Assembly (NCBI GenBank): GCA_963736695.1
Contig: CAVTPU010000001.1
Span: 1,054,001 to 1,118,000, forward strand
DNA length: 64,000 bases
Direction: 5' to 3'
From: CAVTPU01 sp963736695
GTDB lineage: Bacteria; Actinomycetota; Actinomycetes; Mycobacteriales; Micromonosporaceae
Shown here piece after piece: positions 18,703 to 28,494 of the stretch (the first letter of the stretch is position 1; the number at the start of each line of letters is the position of its first letter). A program made the translations under genes and the position numbers. A model generated the notes under the pieces. It saw only the letters and a list, made by a program, of their open reading frames with translations, searched no databases and was not told the DNA's origin.

Positions 18703-18719
18703 GACGATCGCCGATCGTC
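18703..18719. promoter_or_regulatory. Perfect 17-bp inverted repeat upstream of the MMPL gene
   Basis: Two 8-bp arms GACGATCG and CGATCGTC flank a single C. It lies 43-59 bp upstream of the MMPL start codon, the usual place for an operator overlapping a promoter. Size and symmetry fit a TetR- or MarR-type dimer, but no such regulator is encoded nearby. Confidence 0.55.
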
Positions 18720-18885
18720 ATGATCCTAGGAAACGGCGGGGCCGGTCTCATCGGGCTTTCCACCGAGACAAACCCTGAAATCACACCGTCACACCGCGTG
18801 ATCGTGACTGAATCGTCAGTCCAGAGTCTGACACCGAGGCTCGGCAGCCCCTAGGGGGCGGGGTGCGGCGATGAGGAAACGGCGG

Positions 18886-19296
18886 TCACACCGCGAGGAC
18901 AGACTCCGTGTGCCGCTGCCCCGGGGGCGTTCGGGTGGCGGTAAGGGTGGTGCGCAGAGGTCCGTCACTGTGCACGGCGACGAAGACATCGCCGTCGGTG
19001 ACAACGCTGTTCTCCACCCCGGTCGACTCGGTGATCGGCGTGACGAACGCCTCTTCCATCTGCTCCGCGAGCGCGAGGGTGGTGCTCACCTCGTGCAGCA
19101 TCTCGGAGAGTCGGGCCCCGAGCGCGTCGCAGATTGAGGCGAGCAGCTCGCTGGAGGCCTCTTTGTGACCACGCTCGATCTCGGACAGATAGCCGAGGCT
19201 GACGTTGGCTGCGGTGGAGACTTCTCGCAGCGTGCGATGTTGGCCCAGTCGACGCCCCCGGAGAGCGTCGCCGATGACCTTGCGAAGCAGGACCAC
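18886..19296 (-). CDS. clgR: XRE-family transcriptional regulator ClgR
   Basis: This 136-residue protein has an N-terminal helix-turn-helix (about 8-65) with the ClgR-like sequence TLREVSTAANVSLGYLSEIERG followed by KEASSELLASICDAL. ClgR activates clpP/clpC and other proteostasis genes in actinobacteria. The family N-terminus (M-x-L-L-R-x-V-I-G-D) fixes the GTG start. Position downstream of pgsA and a CinA-domain gene is the conserved actinobacterial arrangement. The upstream region carries two direct CGAACTAT repeats (19312-19330). The C-terminal half is variable, as in the family. Confidence 0.92.
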   Translation of the reverse strand: MVLLRKVIGDALRGRRLGQHRTLREVSTAANVSLGYLSEIERGHKEASSELLASICDALGARLSEMLHEVSTTLALAEQMEEAFVTPITESTGVENSVVTDGDVFVAVHSDGPLRTTLTATRTPPGQRHTESVLAV

Positions 19297-19311
19297 GACA
19301 CCCCCAACGCG

Positions 19312-19330
19312 ATAGTTCGGCTATAGTTCG
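19312..19330 (-). promoter_or_regulatory. Tandem CGAACTAT direct repeats upstream of clgR
   Basis: Two identical 8-mers on the minus strand are separated by AGC, giving an 11-bp period, one helical turn. They lie 16-34 bp upstream of the clgR GTG. They could be regulator half-sites and include TAT-rich elements resembling a -10 box. Confidence 0.5.
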
Positions 19331-19431
19331 TGCCCGCCACGTTACCCGTTATCCATGACATCGACACCCCACCCCGGGTGACTGGCCGCGCTTTCTCGAC
19401 CCCCGTGCACAAACACGCATTATGGCCAAAA

Positions 19432-19944
19432 TCACACGTTAATCTCCGATGCCGGTCGCCGAAGGGCGACCGCGAGCAGCCCGATGGCGGCGGAGACGGC
19501 CGCCGCGCGGATCTCATCCCGGGACACCGGACAAGGTTCGAGGCGCCGCACGATCGCATCGCCGTCCGGACCGGCGACCGCCACGAAGACTGTGCCGACG
19601 GGCTCCCCGTCCTGCGGATCGGGCCCCGCGACCCCGGTCGTCCCGAGTCCCCAATCGGCCCCGCACCGCATCCTCGCCCCGCGGGCGAGGGCCCGCGCGA
19701 CCTCGGGGTTCACCGCGCCCCGCTCGGCGAGCAGACCGGCCGACACGCCAGCGAGGCTCGCCTTGAGATCGGTGGCGTAGACCACCAGCCCGCCGCGAAA
19801 GGCTCGGCTGGCGCCGGGCACGGCGACGAACGACGCGGCCAGCAGCCCACCCGTGAGAGACTCGGCGACCGCCACCGTCTGCCCCCGGTCGACCAGTGCT
19901 GCCAACAGATCCGCGACGGGGTCCGGAGGCGGTGACGTTGTCAT
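19432..19944 (-). CDS. CinA C-terminal domain protein (nicotinamide-nucleotide amidohydrolase type)
   Basis: This 170-residue protein consists only of the CinA C-terminal (PncC) domain: VAVAESLTGGLLAASFVAVPGAS, FRGGLVVYATDLKASLAGV, GARMRCGADWGLGTTGVAGPDP and GTVFVAV. PncC deamidates nicotinamide mononucleotide. The N-terminal molybdopterin-binding half of full CinA is absent, as is common in actinobacteria. The ATG overlaps the pgsA stop (ATGA), so the two are coupled. clgR lies 135 bp downstream. Confidence 0.92.
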   Translation of the reverse strand: MTTSPPPDPVADLLAALVDRGQTVAVAESLTGGLLAASFVAVPGASRAFRGGLVVYATDLKASLAGVSAGLLAERGAVNPEVARALARGARMRCGADWGLGTTGVAGPDPQDGEPVGTVFVAVAGPDGDAIVRRLEPCPVSRDEIRAAAVSAAIGLLAVALRRPASEINV

Positions 19945-20570
19945 GGCCGAGGCCCGGAGGCGGAGCCGATTCGGCGTACCTGGACAGCCCGCGCGACGTA
20001 GTCGATCCCGGTGACCACCGTCACGACCACCGCCGCCGCCATGATCCACGGTCCGATGGCCGCTAACGCCGCCGAGAACGGCCAGATATACCAGACGATC
20101 GCGAGGATCTGCAGCGCGGTTTTGGCCTTGCCGCCACGGCTGGCCGCGATGACCCCGTGCCGGAGGACCCAGAACCGCAACGCGGTGATGCCAATCTCGC
20201 GCGTGAGAACGACGACCGTCACCCACCACGGCAACGTGTCATAGACCGACAGCAGGATCAGGGCCGAGCCGGTGAGTGCCTTGTCGGCGATCGGGTCGGC
20301 GACCTTGCCGAAGGAGGTGACCAGGTTGCGACTGCGGGCGATCCACCCGTCGGCGAAGTCGGTGAGTGACGCGACCGCGAAGGCCACGGCGGAGGCCATC
20401 CGATAACCGGGCAGAACCATCTCGGAGGCGATCATGAGCGCCACGAATGCGGGGACGAGCGCGAAACGCAGCAGCGTGAGCCCGTTGGCGAGATTCACCA
20501 CCGGCACCCGGGGAGGCCGCGGTCCGCCCGCTGCCGATCCCACCGTCTCTGATCGTGTCACGTGATCCAT
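19941..20570 (-). CDS. pgsA: CDP-diacylglycerol-glycerol-3-phosphate 3-phosphatidyltransferase
   Basis: This 209-residue membrane enzyme makes phosphatidylglycerophosphate from CDP-diacylglycerol and glycerol 3-phosphate. The CDP-alcohol phosphotransferase motif D-x2-D-G-x2-A-R-x8-G-x3-D-x3-D is complete: DFADGWIAR then GKVADPIAD. About five hydrophobic helices are visible. The ATG overlaps the rimO stop by one base (TGATG). A pgsA paralogue in actinobacteria can make other phospholipids, but the genomic position matches the pgsA next to cinA and clgR. Confidence 0.93.
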   Translation of the reverse strand: MDHVTRSETVGSAAGGPRPPRVPVVNLANGLTLLRFALVPAFVALMIASEMVLPGYRMASAVAFAVASLTDFADGWIARSRNLVTSFGKVADPIADKALTGSALILLSVYDTLPWWVTVVVLTREIGITALRFWVLRHGVIAASRGGKAKTALQILAIVWYIWPFSAALAAIGPWIMAAAVVVTVVTGIDYVARAVQVRRIGSASGPRP

Positions 20571-22114
20571 CAAGATCTGCCGCGCGGCATGGGATCGACG
20601 ACCGACCGGGGTTCGGCGAGCAGGTCCACCCCGTCGGTGCCGGTGACGACCGCCTCGACCAGATCTCCGACCCGCACGGTGACGTCGCCGCCGACCAACG
20701 TGACCGACCCGTCGACCTCGGGGGCCTGGTGGGCCGCTCGTCCCTCCACCCCGTCTGGTCCGAGGGACTCGACGAGCACCTCGATCCGGGTGCCGAGGCG
20801 TTCTTCAGCCCGCTGAGCGCACAGCTCCTCGGCGAGCGCGCTGATGCGCGCATAGCGCCGAGCCACGGTCGCGGCGCCGACCTTGCCCGGCAGAGCGACT
20901 GCCTCCGTGCCGTCCTCGTCGCTGTAGTCGAAGACCCCGATCGCGTCGAGCCGCGCCGCGGTAAGAAACCGTTCGAGTTCGGCGACGTCGGCGCGAGTCT
21001 CGCCGGGGAAGCCCACGATGACGTTGCTGCGCACGCCCGCGAACGCGTCGTGGGACCGGATCGTGGCGAGCAGCTCGCCGAATCGTTCGGTGGAGCCGAA
21101 CCGGCGCATCCGGCGCAGCACCGACTCGCTGGAGTGCTGGAACGACAGGTCGAAATAGGCCGCGACGCCGGGTGTGCCGGCGATCACCTCGATGAGGGCC
21201 GGGTGCGTCTCGGCCGGCTGCAGATAGCTCAACCGGACCCGCACGATGCCGGGCACGGCGGCGAGTTGAGGCAGCAGCCGTTCCAACTCCCGACCCGATC
21301 CAAGATCTTTCCCGTACGACGTGGAGTTCTCGCTGACGAGAATGAGTTCGCGCACCCCGGTGCCCGCGAGCCAGTGCGCCTCGGCGAGCACGTCCTCGGG
21401 TGGTCGGGAGACGAACGCCCCCCGAAATGACGGAATCGCGCAGAAGGCGCATCGGCGGTCGCAGCCGGAGGCGAGCTTGAGATAGGCCACCGGGCCGGTG
21501 ACCAGCCGCTGGCGCAGCACCCGCAGGTGGGCTGGGGTGCCTCGATCTGGATCGGCCGCCGCGCTCACGCCGTGGCCGGGAAGGCTCACGTCGGCCGCCG
21601 ACCGGCTCACCGGGGTGAGCGGCAGCAGCGTCCGCCGGTCGGCGGGCTCGTGCGCGACGTGGGTGCCGCCGCCGGCGACAGCGGCGATTCGTGCCGCGAT
21701 GTCGGGATAGTCGTCGAAGCTGAGCACGGCATGCGCCTCGGGCAGCGACTCGGCGAGCTCTCGCCCATAGCGTTGCGCCATGCAGCCGGCCGCCACGACG
21801 GTCGCCCCGGTCGCGGCGGCGGAGAGCAGAGTCTCGATCGAGTCGCTCTTCGCCTTTTCGATGAACCCACAGGTGTTGACCACGATGACGGACGCGCCGT
21901 CGCCGTCGGTCTGCACCCGCCAGCCGTCGGCGGCGAGACGGGCCGCGATCTCCTCCGAGTCGACCTCGTTGCGGGCGCACCCCAGCGTGATCACCGCCAC
22001 TCGTCGACCGTCGTCGGCGCGCGCCGTGTCGTCTTTCCGGAAGGTCGGCGACTCGTCTTCCGAGGCGGGGGCCGGCACGGGAAGGCGTCCGGTGGCGGTG
22101 GTGGTCGCGGGCAT
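20570..22114 (-). CDS. rimO: Ribosomal protein S12 methylthiotransferase RimO
   Basis: This is a radical-SAM methylthiotransferase of about 514 residues that modifies the conserved Asp of S12. The N-terminal UPF0004 domain has three cluster cysteines (about 46, 82 and 111), the central radical-SAM domain has C-x3-C-x2-C at about 218, 222 and 225, and the C-terminus has a TRAM-like domain. RimO rather than MiaB is indicated by NTCGFIEKAKSDSIE and the overall layout. An insertion of about 40 residues between the first two domains (around 165-205) is unusual. The start is uncertain: ATG at 22114 or GTG at 22120. pgsA follows immediately. Confidence 0.93.
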   Translation of the reverse strand: MPATTTATGRLPVPAPASEDESPTFRKDDTARADDGRRVAVITLGCARNEVDSEEIAARLAADGWRVQTDGDGASVIVVNTCGFIEKAKSDSIETLLSAAATGATVVAAGCMAQRYGRELAESLPEAHAVLSFDDYPDIAARIAAVAGGGTHVAHEPADRRTLLPLTPVSRSAADVSLPGHGVSAAADPDRGTPAHLRVLRQRLVTGPVAYLKLASGCDRRCAFCAIPSFRGAFVSRPPEDVLAEAHWLAGTGVRELILVSENSTSYGKDLGSGRELERLLPQLAAVPGIVRVRLSYLQPAETHPALIEVIAGTPGVAAYFDLSFQHSSESVLRRMRRFGSTERFGELLATIRSHDAFAGVRSNVIVGFPGETRADVAELERFLTAARLDAIGVFDYSDEDGTEAVALPGKVGAATVARRYARISALAEELCAQRAEERLGTRIEVLVESLGPDGVEGRAAHQAPEVDGSVTLVGGDVTVRVGDLVEAVVTGTDGVDLLAEPRSVVDPMPRGRS

Positions 22115-22188
22115 AGGCACCCATCGAGGGTACCGGCCGGCTCCGGCGCGTCACCTCACGACGTGGCGCGCCGGCGACGCCTTCATGG

Positions 22189-24876
22189 TCAACTCGACGG
22201 ATCGCCGCGCAGTCCGGAGATGATCTCCGCGAGACCGTCCGGCTTGATCAGCACCTCCCGGGCCTTCGAGCCCTCGGACGGGCCGACGATGCCCCGGGTC
22301 TCCATGAGGTCCATGAGCCGGCCGGCCTTGGCGAAACCGACCCGCAGTTTGCGCTGCAGCATGGAGGTCGACCCGAACTGCGAGGTCACGACCAGCTCCA
22401 CGGCCTGCATGAGCAGCTCCAGGTCGTCGCCGACGTCCTCGTCGACCTTCTTCTTGCCCTCCGTGGCCGGCGCGAGCACCTCGGGTCGGAAGCGCGGCTC
22501 CCGCTGACCTCGACAGTGCGCCACGACCTCGGTGATCTCCGACTCGCTGACCCAGGCCCCCTGCACCCGCACGGGTTTGGAGGCGCCCATCGGCAGGAAC
22601 AGCCCGTCGCCCCGGCCGATGAGTTTCTCCGCCCCGGGCTGATCGAGGATGACCCGGGAGTCGGCGAGCGACGACGTCGCGAACGACAGCCGGGACGGCA
22701 CATTCGCCTTGATCAGTCCAGTCACCACGTCGACCGATGGCCGCTGGGTGGCGAGCACGAGGTGGATCCCGGCGGCGCGGGCGAGCTGGGTGATGCGCAC
22801 GATCGCATCCTCCACGTCGCGGGGCGCCACCATCATGAGGTCGGCGAGCTCATCGACGACAACCACCAGATACGGGTACGGTTCGATGACCCGCTCACTG
22901 CCGGGCGGTGGCGTGATCTGCCCGGCCCGCACCTTGCGGTTGTAGTCGTCGATGTGGCGTACCCCAGCGGCGGCGAGGTCGTCATAGCGCGCGTCCATCT
23001 CGCGAACCACCCAGTCGAGGGCCTCCGCCGCCTTCTTGGGGTTGGTCACGATCGGCGTCACCAGGTGTGGCACGCCGCTGTAGCCGGTCAGTTCGACCCG
23101 TTTGGGGTCGATGAGCAGCAGCCGCACCTGGTCCGGTGTAGCCCGCACGAGCAACGAGACGAGCAACGAGTTGAGGCAACTCGACTTGCCCGCGCCGGTG
23201 GCGCCGGCGATGAGGATGTGCGGCATCTTGCCGAGGTTCGCAACGACATAGCCGCCCTCGATGTCCTTGCCGAGCCCGACGAGCAACGGGTGGTGGTCGG
23301 CGGAGACCGCCGGTGACCGAAGCACGTCGCCGAGGCTGACGTTTTCCCGATCGGCGTTGGGGATCTCGATGCCGACCGCCGATTTTCCGGGGATGGGGCT
23401 GATGATGCGCACGTCCGGCGACTTCACCGCATAGGCGATGTTGCGCGACAGCTGGGTGATCCGCTCGACTTTGACGGCTGGTCCGAGCTCCACCTCATAG
23501 CGGGTCACCGTCGGCCCCCGAGTGCACCCGGTGACCGACGCGTCCACGTCGAACTGCTCGAACACCCCCTGCACGGCGCTCATCACCTCGTCGTTGACCC
23601 GGCTGCGCGCCGGTCGGGTCCGCGCCGGCGGCAGCAACGCGATCGCCGGCAAGCGATAGTCACCGTCGAGCGGGCTGAGAGTGAGTTGCCGCGCTCGGCC
23701 GGGCGCAGCCGAATGCGCCGGTGGCGTGGGCTGTCGACCACCCGAACCGGCGACGACCGAGTCAGCCGCGGACGCCTCGTCGACGGTGCCGGCCCGCGAG
23801 GGGCCGGTTCGGCTCAGCGGAACCGGCCGCGGCCGGCCGGCACCCGTGTCGGGCGTGGACCGCGGCGCCTTTCCGACCATCTGGGTGGTCACCGGGACCC
23901 GGTCGGGGTCGAAGGCGCCGTCATCCACCTCGGCGTCGGGGTCGTGGTCGGTGTCATGGGCGAAGATCTGCTGCCGACGCCGGGTCGGACGGCGGCGCGC
24001 TGGCATGGTCGGCGCGCCCGCCTCATCGGTCGACCCGGCGACCCCGGCTGCGCCCAACTCGTCCGCGAAGTCCTCCGTGGACGGTGCGCCGACGAGGTAG
24101 CGCCACAACGCGGCGAACCTGGACGGGATCCGGTTGACCGGGGTGCCGGTGACCACGAGGAAGCCGAAGAGCCCGAGCAGGATGAGGATCGGCACCGCGA
24201 CATAACCCGTCACCGCCGCCGACAACCCCCCGCCCACTCCCCGGCCGAGCCACCCGCCGGCACGGTCCATGAACTCCGGTGTGGTCGGTGACCGTTTGCC
24301 CAGGTGCAACAGCCCGGCCGAGGCCACGATCAGCGAGGTCCACCCGACCGTCGCGCGCCCGGCACCCGCCTCGTCGAGCACCCGTCCAATCATCAATCGC
24401 CCGCCCCACAGGCATAGAAGGAGCGGCAACGCCATCGCGATGGCACCGATCGCGAAGTGGGTGGCCTGCGCGAGCCAAGCGCCGAACGGTCTCGCCCCAC
24501 CGAACCAGACCGCCACCGCGAGGATCAGCGCGATGGCGAAGACCAGCAGGCCGGCACCGTCACGGCGATGCTCCTCGTCGAGCTCACGCGCGGTCGCGGC
24601 GCGGCGGCCTGCGGCGCGCACCACCGAACCGGCCCCCCGGGCAAGGCTCGACCACAGGTTGGACAACCCGCCGAGCAGGAGACTTCCCGAGCTCGGGCGA
24701 CGGCCTCGGCGAGTCGCCCCGGCCCGGGACGGCCGACGGGCGCCGGAGCTGGACGCTCGACGCCCCGCGCCAGCGCGGGGCGTGGTCGCCTTACCCGCAC
24801 GGGTGCGGGCGCGCGCCACCTCGGCGCGCGCCGCGGCGGCGCGCCGCTTTCCTGCCTGTGAGGTGCGGCCCGCCAT
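22189..24876 (-). CDS. ftsK: DNA translocase FtsK
   Basis: This 895-residue FtsK/SpoIIIE has a basic Ala/Arg-rich N-terminus, four membrane helices (about 110-245), a Pro/Arg linker to about 400, the motor domain with Walker A GATGAGKS (558-565) and Walker B VVVVDEL (about 671-677), and the C-terminal winged-helix gamma domain (about 825-895, GSTSMLQRKLRVGFAKAGRLMD). It pumps chromosomal DNA at the septum and activates XerCD at dif. RNase J is encoded just upstream on the same strand, as in M. tuberculosis. Confidence 0.96.
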   Translation of the reverse strand: MAGRTSQAGKRRAAAARAEVARARTRAGKATTPRAGAGRRASSSGARRPSRAGATRRGRRPSSGSLLLGGLSNLWSSLARGAGSVVRAAGRRAATARELDEEHRRDGAGLLVFAIALILAVAVWFGGARPFGAWLAQATHFAIGAIAMALPLLLCLWGGRLMIGRVLDEAGAGRATVGWTSLIVASAGLLHLGKRSPTTPEFMDRAGGWLGRGVGGGLSAAVTGYVAVPILILLGLFGFLVVTGTPVNRIPSRFAALWRYLVGAPSTEDFADELGAAGVAGSTDEAGAPTMPARRRPTRRRQQIFAHDTDHDPDAEVDDGAFDPDRVPVTTQMVGKAPRSTPDTGAGRPRPVPLSRTGPSRAGTVDEASAADSVVAGSGGRQPTPPAHSAAPGRARQLTLSPLDGDYRLPAIALLPPARTRPARSRVNDEVMSAVQGVFEQFDVDASVTGCTRGPTVTRYEVELGPAVKVERITQLSRNIAYAVKSPDVRIISPIPGKSAVGIEIPNADRENVSLGDVLRSPAVSADHHPLLVGLGKDIEGGYVVANLGKMPHILIAGATGAGKSSCLNSLLVSLLVRATPDQVRLLLIDPKRVELTGYSGVPHLVTPIVTNPKKAAEALDWVVREMDARYDDLAAAGVRHIDDYNRKVRAGQITPPPGSERVIEPYPYLVVVVDELADLMMVAPRDVEDAIVRITQLARAAGIHLVLATQRPSVDVVTGLIKANVPSRLSFATSSLADSRVILDQPGAEKLIGRGDGLFLPMGASKPVRVQGAWVSESEITEVVAHCRGQREPRFRPEVLAPATEGKKKVDEDVGDDLELLMQAVELVVTSQFGSTSMLQRKLRVGFAKAGRLMDLMETRGIVGPSEGSKAREVLIKPDGLAEIISGLRGDPSS

Positions 24877-24946
24877 GTCTCACACGGTAGCGTCGATGGG
24901 AAGGATTATCACCGCTGGCGGCCCGTGTCGCGGACCTGCCGTGGTC

Positions 24947-26645
24947 TCAGACCTCGACCACCGTCGGCACGATCATCGGTCGACGTCGATAGACGTCGTT
25001 GACCCACCGACCCACGGTGCGCCGCACGATCTGCTGCAACTGATGCGGATCGCTGATGCCGTCGGCTGCGGCGCGGTCGAGCGCCTCGGTCACCAGCGGG
25101 ATCACCGCGTCGAAGGCCGCCGGATCTTCGGAGAACCCCTTCGCGGAGACGGTCGGCCCGCCGACCACCTTGCCGGTCACCGAGTCGACGACCACGGTCG
25201 CGGCGATGAAGCCGCCGTCGCTGAGGATCCGCCGCTCGGTCAGCAGCGACTCGCCGACGTCGCCGACCGCGAGACCGTCCACATAGACGTATCGACAACG
25301 GACATGGCCGACGAGCGCGGCGACCCCGTCGACGAGGTCGACGCACGTCGCCGTCCTCGCACAGCACCACCCGGTCGGCCGGCACTCCCGACTCGATCGC
25401 CAGCCGGGCGTGCGCGCGCAGGTGCCGCCATTCGCCGTGCACCGGCATGAAGTTGCGCGGTTTGACCACGTTGAGCAGGTAGAGCAGCTCGCCGGCGGGC
25501 GCGTGTCCGGAGACGTGCACCTTGGCGACGTCCTTGTGCACCACGCGGGCGCCGGCCCGGGACAGCTGGTTGATCACGCGGTAGACGGCGGTCTCGTTGC
25601 CCGGCACCAGCGAACTGGCCAGCACCACCGTGTCGCCGGCCGCGATCGTGACGTGCCGGTGATCGCCGATCGCCATGCGGCCCAGCGCGCTCATCGGCTC
25701 GCCCTGTGATCCGGTCGACATGAGCACGATCTGGTTCGGATCGGCAGCGTCATCGCCTCGTCGAGGCCCACCACAAGCCCCGGCCGGGATGCGCAGCAGT
25801 CCGAGGTCACGGGCGATGCCCATGTTGCGCACCATCGACCGGCCGATGAGGGCGACCTTGCGCCCGTGGCTCGCCGCCGCGTCGAGCACCTGCTGCACCC
25901 GGTGCACGTGCGAGGCGAACGACGCCACGATGATCCGCCCCGTCGCCTTGGCGAAGATCGCGTCGAGGACCGGCCCGATCTCCCGCTCCGGCGTGACGAA
26001 ACCCGGGATCTCGGCGTTGGTCGAGTCGGACAGCAGCAGGTCGACCCCGGCCGCGCCGAGCCGGGCGAAACCCGGCGAGGTCGGTGATCCGACCGTCGAG
26101 CGGCAACTGGTCCATCTTGAAGTCGCCGGTGTGCAGCACCACCCCGGCCGGCGTGCGCGACCGCCACCGCCAGCGCGTCGGGAATCGAGTGGTTGACCGC
26201 GAAGAACTCGCACTCGAACGGTCCGAGCCGCTCGGTACGGCCCTCCGTCACGGTCAGCGAGTACGGCTCGATGCGCCGCTCGGCGAGCTTCGCCTCGACG
26301 AGCGCGAGCGTGAACTGCGAGCCCGACCAGCGGGATGTCGGTCTTGTGCGCGAGCAGATAGGGCACCGCGCCGATGTGGTCCTCGTGCCCGTGGGTGAGC
26401 ACGATCGCCTGCACGTCGTCGAGCCGGTCGAGAATGCTCGAGAAGTCGGGCAGGATCAGGTCGACACCGGGCTGGTCGACGTCGGGGAACAACACTCCAC
26501 AGTCGACGATGAGAAGCTTGCCGGCGTATTCGAAGACGGTCATGTTGCGACCGATCTCGCCGAGCCCGCCCAGCGGGGTCACCCGCAGCCCGCCGTCGGG
26601 CAGCGGCGGTGGTGGAACGAGATCCTGATGTGTAGCAATGGTCAT
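24947..26645 (-). CDS. rnj: Ribonuclease J, reading frame broken by single-base indels
   Basis: A metallo-beta-lactamase/beta-CASP ribonuclease with 5'-3' exo- and endonuclease activity. The N-terminus is intact, with the metal motif LTHGHEDHIG; further blocks are AVNHSIPDALAV, HTGDFKMDQLP, LLSDSTNAEIPGF, STGSQGEP and HVSGHAPAGEL. The protein is spread over several frames. I place single-base insertions near 26323, 26157, 26065, 25779 and 25344 and a deletion near 25747. Correcting them gives about 564 residues, the normal length, ending TVVEV. No domain is missing, so sequencing error is more likely than decay. The ATG overlaps the dapA stop (ATGA). Confidence 0.9.
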
Positions 26646-27585
26646 AGTGCCTCCCCAGGCAGGTCAGGTGCGGTCGTCGCGGGCAGGTTGAGCCCGGCGG
26701 CCGCGCAGTCGTCACGAAGTTGGGCGATCTCGGCGGCGGTCGCGTCCACCAGCGGCGACCGCACCGGGCCGGCCGGCAGGTCGAGCAGGTTCAACGCCGC
26801 CTTCGTCAGGATCACGCCCTGGGTGCGGAAGAAGCCGTAATAGACAGGCAACAGGTCATGGTGCAGCCGGAGCGCCTCAGCGGTGTCTCCTCGCTCGTAC
26901 GCCTCGATCATCGTCTTGGTCTGTCGACCGAAGAGGTGCGTGGCCACGCCGACCACGCCGACCGCGCCGACCGACAGATAGGGCAGCGTGTTGCGGTCAT
27001 CCCCGGAGTAGAACGCGAGGTCGGTGCGTCGGGTCACCCACGACGTCTCGGCGATCTCGCCCTTGGCGTCCTTGACGGCGACGATGCGTTCGTGCTCGGC
27101 GAGGCGGCACAGCGTCTCGGTCGCGATCGGCACGCCCGCGCGCCCCGGGATGTCATAGAGCATCACCGGCAGGTCGGTCGCGTCGGCGATCGCCGTGAAG
27201 TGCTCGATCAGATCCGGACTGCGGCGGCTTGCTGTAGTAGGGCGTGACCACCAGCAGGCCGGTCGCGCCGGCCTTCTCCGCCGCCCGCGCCAACTCGATC
27301 GAGTGGCGCGGTGTCGTAGGTGCCGACCCCGGCGATCACCCCGGCCCGGTCGCCGACCGCCTCGACCACCGCGCGAACCAGGCTCTCCTTCTCGGCGTCG
27401 GTCGTCGTCGGCGACTCCCCCGTCGTCCCGTTGATCACCAGGCTGTCGTTGCCCTGCTCGTCGACCAGATAGGTGGCCAGCCGCGCCGCGCCCGCGAGAT
27501 CAAGCGAGCCGTCGGCGCGCATCGGCGTCACCATCGCGGTGACGAGACGGCCGAAAGGACGGCGCATGTGATCAGCCTGTGTCAT
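26642..27585 (-). CDS. dapA: 4-Hydroxy-tetrahydrodipicolinate synthase, two single-base insertions
   Basis: DapA condenses pyruvate with aspartate semialdehyde, the first committed step to lysine and diaminopimelate. The N-terminal half carries the LVINGTTGESPTT substrate motif; the C-terminal half has LYDIPGRAGV and the Schiff-base lysine in IVAVKDAKG. Between them two single-base insertions (near 27305 and 27213) shift the frame; removing them restores the active-site Tyr motif (TPYYSKPPQSG) and about 313 residues. thyX is 100 bp upstream on the same strand and RNase J overlaps downstream. Confidence 0.93.
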
Positions 27586-27684
27586 ACCCTCAAACCTAGC
27601 GCCAGCGTGCCGCCGACACTCCCTCGGCCGGCAAGGGTTACCTGGCCGGGCGCCACCCGACGGCGGCCGACCGGCCTGCGCCGC

Positions 27685-28453
27685 TCAGGACTGGAAGGCG
27701 AACGGACTCGCGGCGATCCGCGTCCCGTCACCGAGCGTGGTGATGGCGAAGTCGGCGAAGACGTTCGGCGCGGCCACGCTGCAGCTGCCGCAGGCACTCC
27801 ACGGCGAGCTCCCGGATCTCCACGTCGGCGTGCTCGGTGGCGCGCATCGCGATGAAGTGTCGCCACGCCCGGTAGTTGCCGGTGACGACGATCGCGAGTC
27901 TCGGTCGCGTTCGGCAGCACCGCCCGGGCGGCCTGCCGGGCCTGCTTGCGCCGCAGCGTCGCGTTGTCCACCGCGGCGAACCGCTCCTCCAGCCCCGCGA
28001 GCAACTCGTTGTACGCCGCCACGCTCGCCTCGGCCGCCTCGACGAAGATCTTGTGCAGCTCGCGGGTCGTCGGCGATGACCTCCGGCTCGACCATCGCCG
28101 CGTCCCGCTCCGGCACGTAACGCTGGGAGAGCTGCGAGTAGGAGAAGTGCCGGTGCCGGATCAGCTCATGGGTGAACGACCGGGAGACTCCGGTGAAGTA
28201 GAACGTCACCACCCCGTGTTCGAGCACCGACAGGTGCCCGACCTCGAGGATGTGCTCGCAGGTAGCCGGCGTTCGTCGCGGTCGCCGGGTTGGGCTTGGA
28301 CCACGACTGGTAGCAGGCCCGACCGGCGAACTCGGCGAGCGCCTGACCGCCGTCGGCGTCGGTGGACCAGTCCACGTCGTCCGGCGCTTCGAAATGCGTC
28401 CATCCGATGAGCTTGACCTGCGGCTTCACAACATCGGGCATGCCGTCAATCAT
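27685..28453 (-). CDS. thyX: Flavin-dependent thymidylate synthase ThyX, four single-base insertions
   Basis: ThyX makes dTMP from dUMP with FAD and methylenetetrahydrofolate. The family signature RHR-x7-S is intact (RHRHFSYSQLS), with flanking FTGVSRSFTHELI and QRYVPERDAAMVEPEV. The frame is interrupted by four single-base insertions (near 28258, 28057, 27896 and 27775). Correcting them gives about 254 residues, normal for actinobacterial ThyX, with TGNYRAWRHFIAMRATEHADVE and the C-terminal NVFADF block. An alternative start is the ATG at 28441. Confidence 0.92.
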
Positions 28454-28494
28454 GCTTCATCGCCACGTGTGAGTCTCACCGGCCCACCGACATC

